Shown: positions 45,126 through 56,085, numbered from the stretch's first letter. The stretch: DNA of 64,000 nucleotides from Neocallimastix lanati (nom. inval.) (GCA_016946835.1 JACVTC010000111.1:242501-306500); one strand, 5' to 3'. Numbers and translations: made by a program. Notes: generated by a model from the letters alone, not told the origin.

Positions 45126-46202
45126 TGTTATGGTTCGAGGAATTCAAAAAAAAAATTATATAATATTAAAACACAAAAAAAAAATTTTATTCTTTCACAA
45201 TAATTTTTATTTATTTATTATATTTTTATTTTAATTTTTATTTTATTTTTATTATTATTTTTATTTATTTATTTTATTTTTATTTTATTTTTATTATTAT
45301 TTTTATTTATTTATTTTATTTTTATTTTATTTTTATTATTATTTTTATTTATTTATTTTATTTTTATTTTATTTTTATTATTATTTTTATTTATTTATTT
45401 TATTTTTTTTTTTTATTTATTTATTTTTATTATTTCTATTTTTTTTTTCTTTTTTTTTTTTTTTCTCTCCCTCCTAAAAAGGGGTTCCAAGGTAGTCAAT
45501 TTATATCTTTTTGAAGATATAAAAGTAGCAAAGCCTCTGGAAGTAGTTGAAGAGATGGAAAAACAATAGATTTTTAAATCTTATTGATTATTTCCTTATT
45601 GTAATAAATAGAAATTTTATTATTTCCTAATATTCAAATTAACCAAAATAAATCTATAATATAAAAGATGCATTATAGATAAGAATTAAACAAAAAAAAG
45701 AGAAGCAGTATTACAATAAAATTGAATACTTTAACTTAATTTTGATACTAATTTAATATGTAATCTTATATATTAATTTGAATGACATAATAGAAAATAA
45801 AATACATTTATTAATATATGAAAAATCTTTTACAATTTTAAATACAGAAAATTTTATTTTATTTATTTCTTTCATTTCAATTATTTCTTAATTCGAAAGA
45901 CAGAAATATTGATAAAGTTATTTAAGTTGTTTATATACAGGAATTATTCCTTATTTAGAAAAATAATACTAAAAGTAATTAGTACTATGTTATTGCTAAA
46001 CTCTCATAAATTTAATTTACCTTTATAAGGAATGAACATAAATTTAAATTAAATTTTATGTATAAACTTAAATTTTCAGATCAAATAATATAGTAAAATT
46101 ATTAATGTAAAGAATACATAAATTTATTAATATTTTAAAATTCACCTTGACTATATTAAAAGGTTTTTAATAAGAATCAATTTATTACTTCATTCTTTAT
46201 CA
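45126..46202 (-). repeat. E3 5' LTR
   Basis: Same length (1077 bp) and apparently the same sequence as 37258-38334. It is followed on the right by ATTC (target duplication) and by ATTACA, the severed end of the E2 LTR. Confidence 0.93.
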
Positions 46203-46217
46203 ATTCATTACAATTAT

Positions 46218-46257
46218 TAATTGATTGTTTTTCCTTGTTCTTATTTGAGTTTGTATT
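46218..46257 (-). pseudogene. Copia protease N-terminal scrap between E2 and E4
   Basis: 40 bp of the copia element, reading N-S-N-K-N-K-E-K-Q-S-I-N-N on the minus strand. It joins the 31158 side through ATTAT to give a continuous frame into the copia protease. It confirms that E2 and E4 inserted 40-45 bp apart. Confidence 0.85.
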
Positions 46258-46993
46258 TGTTAAAATTAAGATATAAAATAGTTTTATGATTAATAACGTT
46301 ACTAGGTTAATATGTTGAATTATAAATTAATAATCCAACAATAATTAATTAATAATAATATAAAAATAATATAAGATAAATAGTTAAGTTATTTAAACAC
46401 TTAATATCTAAGAATATTTTAAATAATAATTTCTTTGAATGATTTATGAAAATATTTATTTATTGAATTATTAGTATATAATTATTGTAAGTACAATAAC
46501 CTTACAAAGAACATAAAAGATAGATTTTTACATCTTTCTTTTATACTTTGTAAGTTACATAATAATAATATTTAATTATAAGATATTAATAATATAGTAA
46601 TATGAATATTAATAAAATATTAAGATAATAACAATATCGATATGTTTAAAATATTTAATATAACTAAATAAATTTAATTTATAATTATATAATTAATTTG
46701 AATAATTAAAAATAGTAGTTAATATATATGATGTAAACATATATATAAACATAATATAAATAAATACATGTGACGTCATATGTAGATAATTGAAATTATT
46801 AATATAAATCTTATTTACTAATATTCTCAGAATTATTAGGCCTAAGATAATTCCTTAAATATTAAATAAGAATTTATATTAATTATTAATTATTTAAATA
46901 TATATATTATTTATAATTAAATAAATAATATTTGTTAACTATTGAAATGTAAATAACTGAAATTGAGATTTCAATTCAGTTATAATTTCAACA
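46258..46993 (-). repeat. E4 3' LTR
   Basis: 736 bp. It carries a palindromic CRE-like site TGACGTCA (46771-46778), a minus-strand TATA box TATAAAAG (plus 46538-46545), and the priming segment GTAAGGTTATT (plus 46495-46505) 40 nt after it. Near its start the hairpin AACTGAAATTGA/TCAATTCAGTT type is visible. The polypurine tract TATGGGAGGGCAT adjoins (plus 46994-47006). Confidence 0.92.
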
Positions 46994-47586
46994 ATGCCCT
47001 CCCATAAAAATCGGATTCAAGACGATTTTTGTGTAACGATAAGGAGGATTAAATTTTTGTTAAATAATTTTTTGGAATTTCTTAAATTAAAAATTTTTAA
47101 TTTATGAAAGAGGAAGGTCACTTGAGTCCTTTTAAATTTTTAAAGGAAACCCTTTATAAGTGGCCATTTCATTGAAATTTTGAAATCTCTAAAATTTAAT
47201 AAAATTAAAATTTTATTATGAAAATTGATGTTTAAGAATATGATGGTACCATTTTTAAATGTTTTTGATTAAAAATTTTTGAAATTGAAATTTTGAAATT
47301 TTAATTTCAATTAACTTTTTAATTTTATGCATTAACTTTAAAAATTGAAAATTATAATAATTAATGAATTTATGAATAAAATTAGATTATAAATTGATAG
47401 ATGTAAGTGTAACATAGCTATGTTTTTGAATTTTGAAAATTTTGAAAATTTCGAAATTTTGAAATTGAAATTTGACTGAAAAATTGATAATAATAAAATA
47501 AAATTTAAAAACAAATTAATAAAAATAAAATTTCCAAATTTTTTTTTTTTTTTTTTTTTTATAATAATATTATTATTATTATCATT
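46994..47586 (-). other. E4 3' non-coding region
   Basis: About 590 bp between the pol stop and the LTR. It is rich in short AAATTT/GAAATTTTGAAA inverted motifs. No ORF. Unusually long for a Ty3 3' region. Confidence 0.6.
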
Positions 47587-50370
47587 TTAGTTATAAGCTA
47601 TTGAAATAGGTTTTCTTCCATTTTGTAAATATTGTAAATAAATATTTTGATTTCGGGGGTTATTTTCAACTTCGTCTGAAGGAACCCAATTGTAAGCAGT
47701 TCTATATTTATACCTGATTCTGTATTCATATTGATTCTTTTTATAATTAGTTCTAAATCCTGAGATTTCAATTATATCATTAACAGATTCATCATGAGTT
47801 CTTCTTTTTAAAAACTTTTGAGGCGTTGGAATAAAAGGTTCTAACTCCGAAACATGGAATATAGGATGATGTTTTGGAAAAGGTGACCTTTTAATATCTA
47901 TTTTATAATTATGATTATTCAGAACATCTATTACTTTATATGGTCCATATTTACAAGGAGCTAACTTTGAACTATCTTCGATATTTAGTGATGTAGGAGC
48001 TTGTATCCAAACTAAATCATTTTCTTTAAATATTGGAGGTGGCATTCTCTTTTTATCTGCGTGTATTTTATATAGTTCTTTTGACCTTAATAAAACATCT
48101 TTAATATGATTAAAGTTCATACTTAAGTCCTTAATAATTTTATTATTAGTATCAATATCAGGTAATAAGAAAAATTCATCCATAGATGGATGAAACCCAT
48201 AATTAATAAAGAAGGGTGTTTCTTTTGTAGATTCATTAATGGAGTTATTATAAACAAATTCAGCAAGGTGAATCCATTCAATCCAATCATCATGATAATA
48301 TGATCTTGAGTAAGCTCTTAAATATTGTTCAATAAAAGAATTACATCTTTCAACTTGACCAACTGTTTCATGATGGTCAGTTGTAGCGATTTTTGATTTA
48401 ATGTTTAAATATTCCATTACTTCTTTCCAAAGAGCGCTTGTAAATTGAGATCCTCTATCTGTATACAAATCACAAGGCAATCCGTGTAGTTTAAATATAT
48501 TTGTAATGAAAGCTTTGGCAGTTTGTTTGGCATCAGGTATTTGTTTAAATGGAATTAAATGTATCATCTTAGAGAAACGATCAACAACTACCATAATAAC
48601 GGTGTATCCTTTAGAATAAGGAAGACCACATAGGAAATCAATTTCGATAGACTTCCAAGGTCTATCGGGAGTATCTAAAGGTTGTAAAAGACCATATTTC
48701 CTATGTCTATTAACCTTGTTTCTTGCACAACATTCACAAGAATTAACATAACTTGTAACATCTTCATGTATTTTTGGCCACCAAAAGTTTCTTGTAATTA
48801 GTTCTAAAGTTCTTCTTATACCAAGATGTCCAGAAGTGGGTTTTTCATGATATTTTTCTAAAATTTCTAATCTAAGTGATTCAGGAATATAAATTAAATT
48901 GTTATATAATATAATATTATCTTTTATTTTAAATCTTTCCATTTTCCTAAATGGTTTATAAGCATAATTATTTTTAACATTGTTTTCACTAAAGTATAAT
49001 TTAATATCTTCAGCAGTAGCATCTTCTTTAATAGCATCAATAATTTTTTCTAGTAAATTACTCATAATTCCTATAAAACAGGGAATTTCTTTTACATTTT
49101 TAATATCTAATATATTTTCTGGTTTAATATCTTCGTTATTCTTCATATAGTCAGGTCTTCTTGAAAGACTATCTGGTTTCCCATTTTTTGTTCCTTGTCT
49201 ATATATAAGTTGGAAATCATATTCCTGAAAGAATAAGTGCCATCTATGCTGTCTTTGATTACCAACTTTTCCTCCTAAAGTATAGATTAAATTTCCATGG
49301 TCAGTATAGACAGTAATTTTATGTTTTGCACCAAGTAAAAGATGTCGCCAAGTTAAGAAAGAATCTCTAATAGCTAATAACTCTTTTTCTGTAATGGTAT
49401 AATTTATTTCGGAGCCTTGTAAACTTCTTGAAAAGTAAGCAACAGGATGTAATTTATTATTTTCATCTTTCTGAGATAAAACAGCACCTATAGCATAGCT
49501 ACTTGCATCACATTCTACTATGAATGGTTTAGTTACATCTGGGTGATGCAGTACTGGAGAAGTAGTTAATTTACTTTTTAATAATTTAAATGAATTTCCA
49601 CAATTTGTATCCCAAATAAATTTTGTATTTTTTCTTGTTAAATTATGGAGAGGCTTAGCTATTTTTGCAAAATTTTTTACAAATCTCCTATAGTAATTAC
49701 ATAAGCCTAAAAATCGTTGTACTTCTTTAATATTTTTCGGAGTTGGCCACTCTTCTATAGATTTAATTTTCTTTGGGTCAGTAGATACACCATCACCAGA
49801 TAAAATGTAACCTAGGAATTCAACTTTTTCTTTATCGAATTCACATTTTTCTAATTTTGCGTATAAATTATTATTAATTAAAGTTTGTAATACATTTCTT
49901 ACTTGTTTGTGATGTTCTTCCAAATCCTCAGAATAAATTAAAATATCATCCAAATATAAAATAACACTTTTTTCCAAATAAGGTCTGAGTACAGAATTAA
50001 TAAATGATTGAAAAGTGGCTGGGGCATTTTTCAACCCAAAAGGCATTACGAGATATTCGTAATGACCATATTTAGTTCGAAAAGCTGTTTTATATTCATC
50101 CCCCTCTTTTATACGAATTAGGTTATAGGTAGATCTTAGATCTAATTTTGTGAAATATTTTGCACCTTTAACCTTTTCAATAATATCATTAATAAGTGGA
50201 AGAGGATATGAATTTCTAATGGTAACAGCGTTTAACTTTTTGTAATCCACACACAATCTTAAAGAACCATCTTTCTTTTTTTGAAATAAGACAGGATAAC
50301 CAGCTGGAGATTCAGAAGGTCTAATAAATCCCTTCTTTAAATTTTCTTCTATATATTCTTTTAAAACTTA
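47587..50370 (-). CDS. E4 Pol: RT, RNase H, integrase, chromodomain-like tail
   Basis: Open from about 50370 (first Met at 50256) to 47587, at least 889 residues. RT shows [40 protein letters not shown] and [10 protein letters not shown]. RNase H shows [16 protein letters not shown] and YTDHGNL. Integrase has an H-H-C-C finger (CECCARNK) and D, D, E in [18 protein letters not shown] and GQVERCNSF. The C-terminus ([34 protein letters not shown]) looks like a diverged chromodomain. The frame is displaced by one base relative to the protease part upstream. Confidence 0.92.
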
Positions 50371-51416
50371 TTTTCTTCTTCAGATAATGGGTAGATAGGT
50401 CCGTAATGAAGAGAAGCATCCTTTTCTAAAACTATTTTACAGTCAGTTAAACGATGTGGCGGTAGTTTATCTGCTTCTTTCTTACTAAATACAACAGCCA
50501 AATCTCGATATTGAAGCGGAATATTTTCGATTTTTATATCTTCAATATCTTCTTCATAATTTTCTTTATTTGTTAAAAATGAATAAATTAAATAATTATA
50601 GTTAAATTTATTATTAATTTTATATTTTTTATTTTGGTGATTGTTTTTTAATTTAAAAAATATTTTATTGGTTAAAAAATTAAATTTTTTATGAAGAAAT
50701 TTTTTATATTTATTAAGTTTAAAATTTAATTTATTTTGATTAAAATTTTTGAAATTTTTTGAATTTTTTGTATAATTAAATTTTTTTATGAATTTATGTT
50801 TTAAAAAATAATTTTTTAAAAATCTTTTTATCACTGAATTAAACCGAGAATAATATTGTGGATTTTTATTAGTATTTTTATTAATTTTGTTATAAAAGTG
50901 AGAATTTAAATAAGAATATAGGAAGTTTTTATCATAGTCATAATGAATATTAAACTTCCTCATAAATTGGTTTCCAAAAAGTAGTTTTGATGGGATACAA
51001 TTCGAAATTAAAAATTTTTCTCTGAAATTTTTAAAATAAACTCTTTTATTTTCATTAATTTTGATTTGAAATTTTAGCCAAACATAATTCTTTATCTGGG
51101 TTGTATCACCAGAAATTCCTTTGACTAAAATTTTTGATTTTAAATTATATTTTTTCAATTTTAATGTTTTTACTAATTCTTCTGTAATAAAATTACAGAA
51201 GGAGCCTGAATCTAACATCGATTCAGTTTTTAATTTATTATTATCATTTTTAATATTTTTTATATTATTTGAAAATGTTGTTGGAATATATGTATCAAAT
51301 AAAAGGAAAGTTGAAGGTAATTTTTTATTTACTACATTATTAAATGTAGGAAAATTATAATGAAGAATTCTTGTGTTTTTTATTATATTGGACTTCTGTT
51401 GAAGTCCATAGTTTAG
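50361..51416 (-). CDS. E4 protease and N-terminal RT part, -1 frame after Gag
   Basis: The frame opens at the slip site (51416) and runs to a TAA at 50361-50363. It holds the protease active site [10 protein letters not shown] (Met at 51218 is inside the domain, so initiation there is unlikely), then a Lys/Asn/Phe/Tyr-rich spacer of about 120 residues, and the start of RT ([33 protein letters not shown]). Compared with E1 the next residues should be LKEYI, which appear in the next frame, so one base has been lost at about 50361-50370. Confidence 0.85.
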   Translation of the reverse strand, partial: LNYGLQQKSNIIKNTRILHYNFPTFNNVVNKKLPSTFLLFDTYIPTTFSNNIKNIKNDNNKLKTESMLDSGSFCNFITEELVKTLKLKKYNLKSKILVKGISGDTTQIKNYVWLKFQIKINENKRVYFKNFREKFLISNCIPSKLLFGNQFMRKFNIHYDYDKNFLYSYLNSHFYNKINKNTNKNPQYYSRFNSVIKRFLKNYFLKHKFIKKFNYTKNSKNFKNFNQNKLNFKLNKYKKFLHKKFNFLTNKIFFKLKNNHQNKKYKINNKFNYNYLIYSFLTNKENYEEDIEDIKIENIPLQYRDLAVVFSKKEADKLPPHRLTDCKIVLEKDASLHYGPIYPLSEEENKF

Positions 51417-51422
51417 TTTTTT
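51389..51422 (-). promoter_or_regulatory. E4 -1 programmed frameshift signal
   Basis: Gag ends ACA AAA AAC TAA. The heptamer A AAA AAC (plus 51416-51422) directly precedes the stop, and a perfect 8-bp hairpin TGGACTTC/GAAGTCCA with loop AACA (plus 51389-51408) follows after 7 nt. The -1 frame continues into the protease. All three classical parts are present with standard spacing. Confidence 0.88.
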
Positions 51423-52489
51423 GTTTTATTATTATTGCTACTAGTTTTATTACTATTATAATTGTTATTATTGTAATTATTATTATAATTACTTTTGTTA
51501 TTATAATTGTTATTAGAATTATAATTTTTATCATGATTAATATGGGTACTAACGTGTTTTGAATGTTTATTATTACTGCTTCTAAAAAGTTTTGAATTAC
51601 CATTATTTGTTTTTATTTGATTTTTTGTTTTTAATGTATTTTCAAGTAAAATACATTTAGTATAAATAGTACCAAGATCAACAGGGAATTCTTCCATTTC
51701 TTCAATTACTTCTTGGAATTTTGAATGTAACCCATTATAAAAAATTAAAACTAAGGCTTCTTCACTGAATCCAAGACCATTCGAAAGAGTTCTAAATTGT
51801 TCAATATAATCATTTTTTTTCCCATAATTATGTTTCAATTTTATTAATTGAATCTTAGCTAATTTTTTGCTTGCAACGTTGGAAAATGCTTTTCTTAATT
51901 CAGTAGTCAATTCAGAAAGAGTTTTTGGGTTAGTATCCTTGTACGTAGCTAGATACCAATTACGAGCGCCATCCCTCAAACGGGATTTAATAAAGTTAAT
52001 TTTGATATCTTCTGTAGCTTCTGAATTTGGATATGTTTTAAAAGTATCTTCACAAAGTTGACAGAATAGATCAGTTTCTTTAGTATCTCCAGAGAAAAAT
52101 CCAGGTTCAGGAACTTGTTGTAAACGGTTTGAAAAAGCATTCCTCATAATAACATCATTGTCATCATCACGTCTAGTAGTGGTAGATACATTATCCTCTT
52201 GTGTTTGACTAGTAGAAGGAATATCATTTGTAGCAATATTTATATTTAACTTTTCATCTAAAATTTTTGTTAAATTAGATGATTGATTAATAATATTTTT
52301 ATTATCTTTGTAAAGTGTATAAAGTTTTTTTTGTAAGTCCTTGTTATATTCATTAAAATCTTCTTTTAATAAAAAACTATCATTAACAGAAGAAGCCAAT
52401 TCGGATACAGTAACTTGGGCGTCAGACCTTAATTTATTAACTTCTGACATTGGAGCAATGTCAGCCCATACATTATTGTAAAAAGACAT
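51413..52489 (-). CDS. E4 Gag
   Basis: 358 residues. Coiled N-terminal part, then a retrotransposon Gag core (PEPGFFSGDTKETDLFCQLC; RLRDGARNWYLATYKD; NDYIEQFRTLSNGLGFSEEA) and an Asn-rich C-terminal tail. No CCHC knuckle is visible; the basic Asn/Lys tail may bind RNA instead. The stop lies inside the frameshift signal. The start codon is only 34 bp from the LTR, so the leader is minimal. Confidence 0.9.
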   Translation of the reverse strand: MSFYNNVWADIAPMSEVNKLRSDAQVTVSELASSVNDSFLLKEDFNEYNKDLQKKLYTLYKDNKNIINQSSNLTKILDEKLNINIATNDIPSTSQTQEDNVSTTTRRDDDNDVIMRNAFSNRLQQVPEPGFFSGDTKETDLFCQLCEDTFKTYPNSEATEDIKINFIKSRLRDGARNWYLATYKDTNPKTLSELTTELRKAFSNVASKKLAKIQLIKLKHNYGKKNDYIEQFRTLSNGLGFSEEALVLIFYNGLHSKFQEVIEEMEEFPVDLGTIYTKCILLENTLKTKNQIKTNNGNSKLFRSSNNKHSKHVSTHINHDKNYNSNNNYNNKSNYNNNYNNNNYNSNKTSSNNNKTKN

Positions 52490-52513
52490 ATTAAAGTAGT
52501 AACCAAAACTAGG

Positions 52514-52524
52514 GTAAGGTTATT
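52514..52524 (-). other. E4 self-complementary primer site
   Basis: In element sense AATAACCTTAC spans the LTR/internal border. It is exactly complementary to GTAAGGTTATT at plus 52761-52771 in the 5' LTR, 40 nt downstream of the TATA box (plus 52804-52811). The pairing extends to 13 nt when terminal LTR bases are counted. No TGG-type site is present. Confidence 0.7.
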
Positions 52525-53259
52525 GTTAAAATTAAGATATAAAATAGTTTTATGATTAATAACGTTACTAGGTTAATATGTTGAATTATATATTAATAAT
52601 CCAACAATAATTAATTAATAATAATATAAAAATAATATAAGATAAATAGTTAAGTTATTTAAACACTTAATATCTAAGAATATTTTAAATAATAATTTCT
52701 TTGAAGGATTTATGAAAATATTTATTTATTGAATTATTAGTATATAATTATTGTAAGTACAATAACCTTACAAAGAACATAAAAGATAGATTTTTACATC
52801 TTTCTTTTATACTTTGTAAGTTACATAATAATAATATTTAATTATAAGATATTAATAATATAGTAATATGAATATTAATAAAATATTAAGATAATAACAA
52901 TATCGATATGTTTAAAATATTTAATATAACTAAATAAATTTAATTTATAATTATATAATTAATTTGAATAATTAAAAATAGTAGTTAATATATATGATGT
53001 AAACATATATATAAACATAATATAAATAAATACATGTGACGTCATATGTAGATAATTGAAATTATTAATATAAATCTTATTTACTAATATTCTCAGAATT
53101 ATTAGGCCTAAGATAATTCCTTAAATATTAAATAAGAATTTATATTAATTATTAATTATTTAAATATATATATTATTTATAATTAAATAAATAATATTTG
53201 TTAACTATTGAAATGTAAATAACTGAAATTGAGATTTCAATTCAGTTATAATTTCAACA
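52524..53259 (-). repeat. E4 5' LTR
   Basis: 736 bp, nearly identical to 46258-46993. It contains the CRE-like TGACGTCA at 53037-53044, the TATA box at plus 52804-52811 and the priming segment at plus 52761-52771. Confidence 0.93.
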
Positions 53260-53264
53260 GTATT

Positions 53265-54119
53265 ATTTAATTTCTTCTTAAAGTTCTTGTTAAATATGCA
53301 TCTTTTGTTATTTCTGTTGGTTCCGCATGGGTTAAAGTAACAGTCCTTTGCTAAATGTCCATTTTTATTACAAATCAGGCAATATTTCCTCATCTTGTTT
53401 TTGAATTTTCTTTGTATCATATTTCTTTTCTTATTTTCTATATTATTGAGATCTGGTATATCTCCATTTGAATGGATACTTTTTTGTTTTTTGCTTTTCA
53501 AGATTAGAGTTATTAACTATTAACTCTATCATTTTTGTATGTGAAGACAGTGAATTTGTCTTTTATTTCTTCGAAAAACTGTTCTGGAGTTAATTTTGAA
53601 CTAACTATCACCTTGTTTTTAAGATCATTTGGTAATGCATCGTGCATAATTATGATCTTTTCTATATTAGTAGGTTTTGTAGGGGAGTCATTCAATAATC
53701 TGAATAACTCCATTATTTCATTTGTAACGTTCATTGTTTCTTGAACATCCTTTGAGCGGATAGAATATAGCTTTTTCATCCACATACCATAAAAGGCAGA
53801 ATTATAATTTTTCTATTTTCTTCATTCACTCATGAGCAGTTTTACAATCTTTTATATATGTTTTTATTTTATCACAGACATTAGTTAAGATAATTGTACA
53901 GGCCATTGCGTCTTCTGTTTCTAGGTTTTCATTGAAATCACTGTCTTCTGGTGATAAATTCCCATTGTTTGTAGGCTTTTTTAACATGTCATTCACATTA
54001 TATGAAGTATATTTTGTTAATTTTTTCGCCCTTAAGTAATCCATCATTATAGAATAACAGATTGGGAAATTATTTATTCTCTGGAGTTTTTCTTTTTCGG
54101 ATAAAATAAGTTCAAACAT
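53265..54119 (-). pseudogene. Copia Gag, decayed
   Basis: The minus strand starts MFELILSEKEKLQRINNFPI at 54119 and, with stops near 53826 and 53790, continues through YSIRSKDVQETMNVTNEIME and LPNDLKNKVIVSSKLTPEQF (copia UBN2-type Gag). It ends with the CCHC knuckle CLICNKNGHLAKDC before being cut by E4 at 53260. It supplied the particle protein of the host copia element. At least two stops make it non-functional. Confidence 0.85.
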
Positions 54120-54137
54120 TTTAAGTTTTAAGAGAAT

Positions 54138-54151
54138 TGAGACTCTTAATC
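54138..54151 (-). other. Copia primer site, tRNA-Lys(CUU) type
   Basis: In element sense GATTAAGAGTCTCA follows the 5' LTR directly. It matches the site of the non-coding element at 4025-4041 and is complementary to the tRNA-Lys(CUU) anticodon arm. Confidence 0.7.
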
Positions 54152-54364
54152 TGTAAGAAATATTTAAGTTTTATTAATAAATTTATAATTTTATTTATTA
54201 TATTATTGCTCATTGTTTTAGTATTAACACAAATAAAGTTGTATTTATATAAAATTTGTGGCTTGGCTTCATTACTAATTCTGAATTACGTGAATATTCT
54301 TAGAATAAATGCATTACTAATTATTACTAATTATTATTAATTCAATATTTTAATTATTCTAACA
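54152..54364 (-). repeat. 5' LTR of the copia element
   Basis: 213 bp, TGTTAGAATAATTAAAATAT to TTCTTACA in element sense. It differs from 19956-20174 by several substitutions and a 5-bp indel. ATATT follows at 54365-54369 as the target duplication. Confidence 0.9.
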
Positions 54365-54390
54365 ATATTAACACTAATATAATAATAATA

Positions 54391-54935
54391 ATAATGGAAT
54401 GTTGCATTTCGAAAAATGTGGCTTAAAATTTTAATAAATAAATAATAAATGAATAATTTTAAATTTAATATTATTTATTTTATTTATAATGAATAAATTA
54501 GTTTTAATTATAGTTTTTTTTTTTTTTCTTTTTTTCTTTTTTATTTATTAGTGCTTTTACGAAAACATTTTATTTTTTATATTCCAGAAAATAAACCATT
54601 AATAGAATTATTTATTATTTATATTTAATTATTTTTTATATTATATATATATTTATTTTTATATATATTTTTATATATTTAATTATCTTTTATATATATT
54701 TAATTATCTTTTTTATATACTTATTTATAATTGTATTAAAAAATATTAAAATTTTATGGCGTTAAAATACAATAATATATACGCCACATTGAAAATGCAC
54801 CACATTCAATAATAATAATAATAATAATATTAATAATAATAATAATAATTGTTAAGAGTCATGAGCGGGTGGTGCGTTTGGGAATGTGGCTTTAAATTTT
54901 TTTACATAAAATTTCATTTCGGAATGTGGCTTATA
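54391..54935. repeat. Cluster of GTGGC/GGCGT terminal motifs, MITE-like debris
   Basis: Contains TGTTGCATTTCGAAAAATGT followed by GGCTT (about 54400), ATGGCGTT...ACGCCACATT...GCACCACATTC (54757-54811), a short AAT tract, and GGTGGTGCGTTTGGGAATGT followed by GGCTT (about 54869). The motifs resemble the inner termini of the MULE (11269, 14695) and its GTGGCT follow-on. No gene. Confidence 0.5.
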
Positions 54936-55509
54936 TTATTTTTTGTAAATTTTTATTTATGAATATAATATTTAAAACATTAAAATAAAATGACACATAT
55001 AATTTCTTTGAAAAAATAATTATTAAAAATATTTAAAATGTGATATATTTCAAAAAAAATGATTTACATTCACCATATTCTGAAAATTTTTATTTATTTA
55101 TTAATTTATTTATTTATTTATTTAATAATAATATTTAATAATATTTTTTTTTATACTATTTTTAATTATAAAGTTTGTTTATTATATGGAAATATAATAA
55201 TTTACATTAATTTAAAATACTGTAAAAATTATAATAAAATTCATGTTAATATATATGAATATGCTATATCATTTACTTTATTATATAATTCATTTGTTGC
55301 TAAATTCAGTTTTTATATTAATTTCATATCAATATCTTATTTATTTTATTTTATCATATTATATATTATTATTTCACTGCATATTTATTTATTTTATATT
55401 ATTTTATTTTATTTCGATTGATACTTGCAATTTATTATAATTCACATATTTATTTTATTTGTTTTATTTTATTAGTACTTGTATTTTTATTATAAAAACG
55501 CGCTCTCCC
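54936..55509. other. AT-rich spacer
   Basis: No gene recognised. The plus-strand Ile/Tyr/Phe-rich open frame at 55059-55421 is low complexity and has no motif. Near 55500 a GC-richer ACGCGCTCTCCCCC stretch borders the LTR relic. Confidence 0.5.
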
Positions 55510-56085
55510 CCATAATAATGTCATATTTAGTAATATATTTTATGATAAATAGTTATTCCATTTAATTATTCTAAATTAAATGTTTATATATTAATACAAT
55601 GTGGCTTATATATTAATTATATTACATTACATTTAAATACATTTTACACATTTTTCATATTATTTCACATATTCTATCATTCCTTCTTAAACCTAATTAT
55701 TCAGTAATGAATAAATAGGTTTACTGGTGAATATATGTATATGAAATTATCCTATTCTCAAATATTATATATAATATTTTATATTTGATATTATTAAACT
55801 TTAAATTATTTCTTTTCTAATCTAACTTTAAATTATTTTTTTTCTAATCTAATTTTAATTTTTCATAAATACAATAATTTTATATTATATTAATTCTTTA
55901 TTTTATTTAAATATTGCTAAAATAATTCCTTAAATATATTTGTAATCTAATAATTTCCCTCTAAAACTATGTACTTTATATTATTACACCATTAATATAA
56001 TTAATATAAGATATATTTAAGACATCTCTTATTATATATGGTTTATACCATTTGTATGATGGAAACCTTTCTCTTTTAAATATAT
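55510..56085 (-). mobile_element. Relic of the non-coding LTR element, opposite strand
   Basis: Reverse-complement match to the element at 3832-5862. LTR remnant at about 55515-55679 (AATGTGGCTTATATATTAAT; ATTTCACATATTCTATCA), then the polypurine tract (TTCCTTCTTAAACCTA) and internal sequence (AGTAATGAATAAATAGGTTT; GGAAACCTTTCTCTT) to about 56085. The rest of the element is missing. It shows the element is a family. Confidence 0.75.

Larger units (their letters stand above)
37258..46202 (-). mobile_element. E3: intact Ty3/gypsy element inserted in the E2 LTR
   Basis: Two LTRs of 1077 bp (37258-38334, 45126-46202) appear identical where compared, with the 4-bp duplication ATTC at 37254-37257 and 46203-46206. 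Gag (42554-43558) and Pol (38358-42467 and upstream) are intact and joined by a -1 frameshift signal. Pol lacks a chromodomain. The element lies innermost in the nest and is a strong candidate for recent activity. Confidence 0.95.
31159..46212 (-). mobile_element. E2: decayed Ty3 chromovirus containing E3
   Basis: Target duplication ATTAT lies at 31154-31158 and 46213-46217. The 3' LTR is 31159-31656. The 5' LTR (36765-37257 plus 46207-46212) was split by E3 after 37257. The termini TGTAACG and the coding sequence are close to E1. The gag-pol carries a frameshift, a nonsense codon and an internal inversion, so it is dead. LTRs differ at about five to seven positions, older than E1 and younger than the copia host. 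Confidence 0.93.
46258..53259 (-). mobile_element. E4: nearly intact Ty3/gypsy element inserted in copia
   Basis: LTRs of 736 bp (46258-46993, 52524-53259) differ at about two positions. The target duplication GTATT lies at 46253-46257 and 53260-53264. Gag and Pol are separated by a -1 frameshift signal. Pol has one frame break between protease and RT. The leader is very short (34 bp). A 590-bp non-coding 3' region lies between the pol stop and the 3' LTR. Confidence 0.94.
19956..54364 (-). mobile_element. Ty1/copia retrotransposon split by five nested insertions
   Basis: The element has LTRs at 19956-20174 and 54152-54364 and the 5-bp target duplication ATATT at 19951-19955 and 54365-54369. 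Reading the minus strand and skipping the inserts gives the copia order: gag, protease, integrase, RT, RNase H. Inserts are 20927-28153, 30535-30940, 31159-46212 (itself containing 37258-46202) and 46258-53259, each with its own target duplication. Subtracting inserts and duplications leaves about 4.7 kb, a normal copia length. The LTRs differ at several sites (roughly 3%) and the ORF has stops, so it is the oldest layer and inactive. Confidence 0.92.

Noticed and set aside
50355-50375. A second programmed frameshift between E4 protease and RT
   Set aside because: The overlap is only a few bases, no X XXY YYZ heptamer fits, and homologues are fused at this place. A one-base deletion explains it better.
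55059-55421. 120-codon Ile/Tyr/Phe-rich plus-strand frame, possible membrane protein
   Set aside because: AT-only sequence gives such frames by chance; no motif, no codon bias and a second overlapping frame of the same kind.
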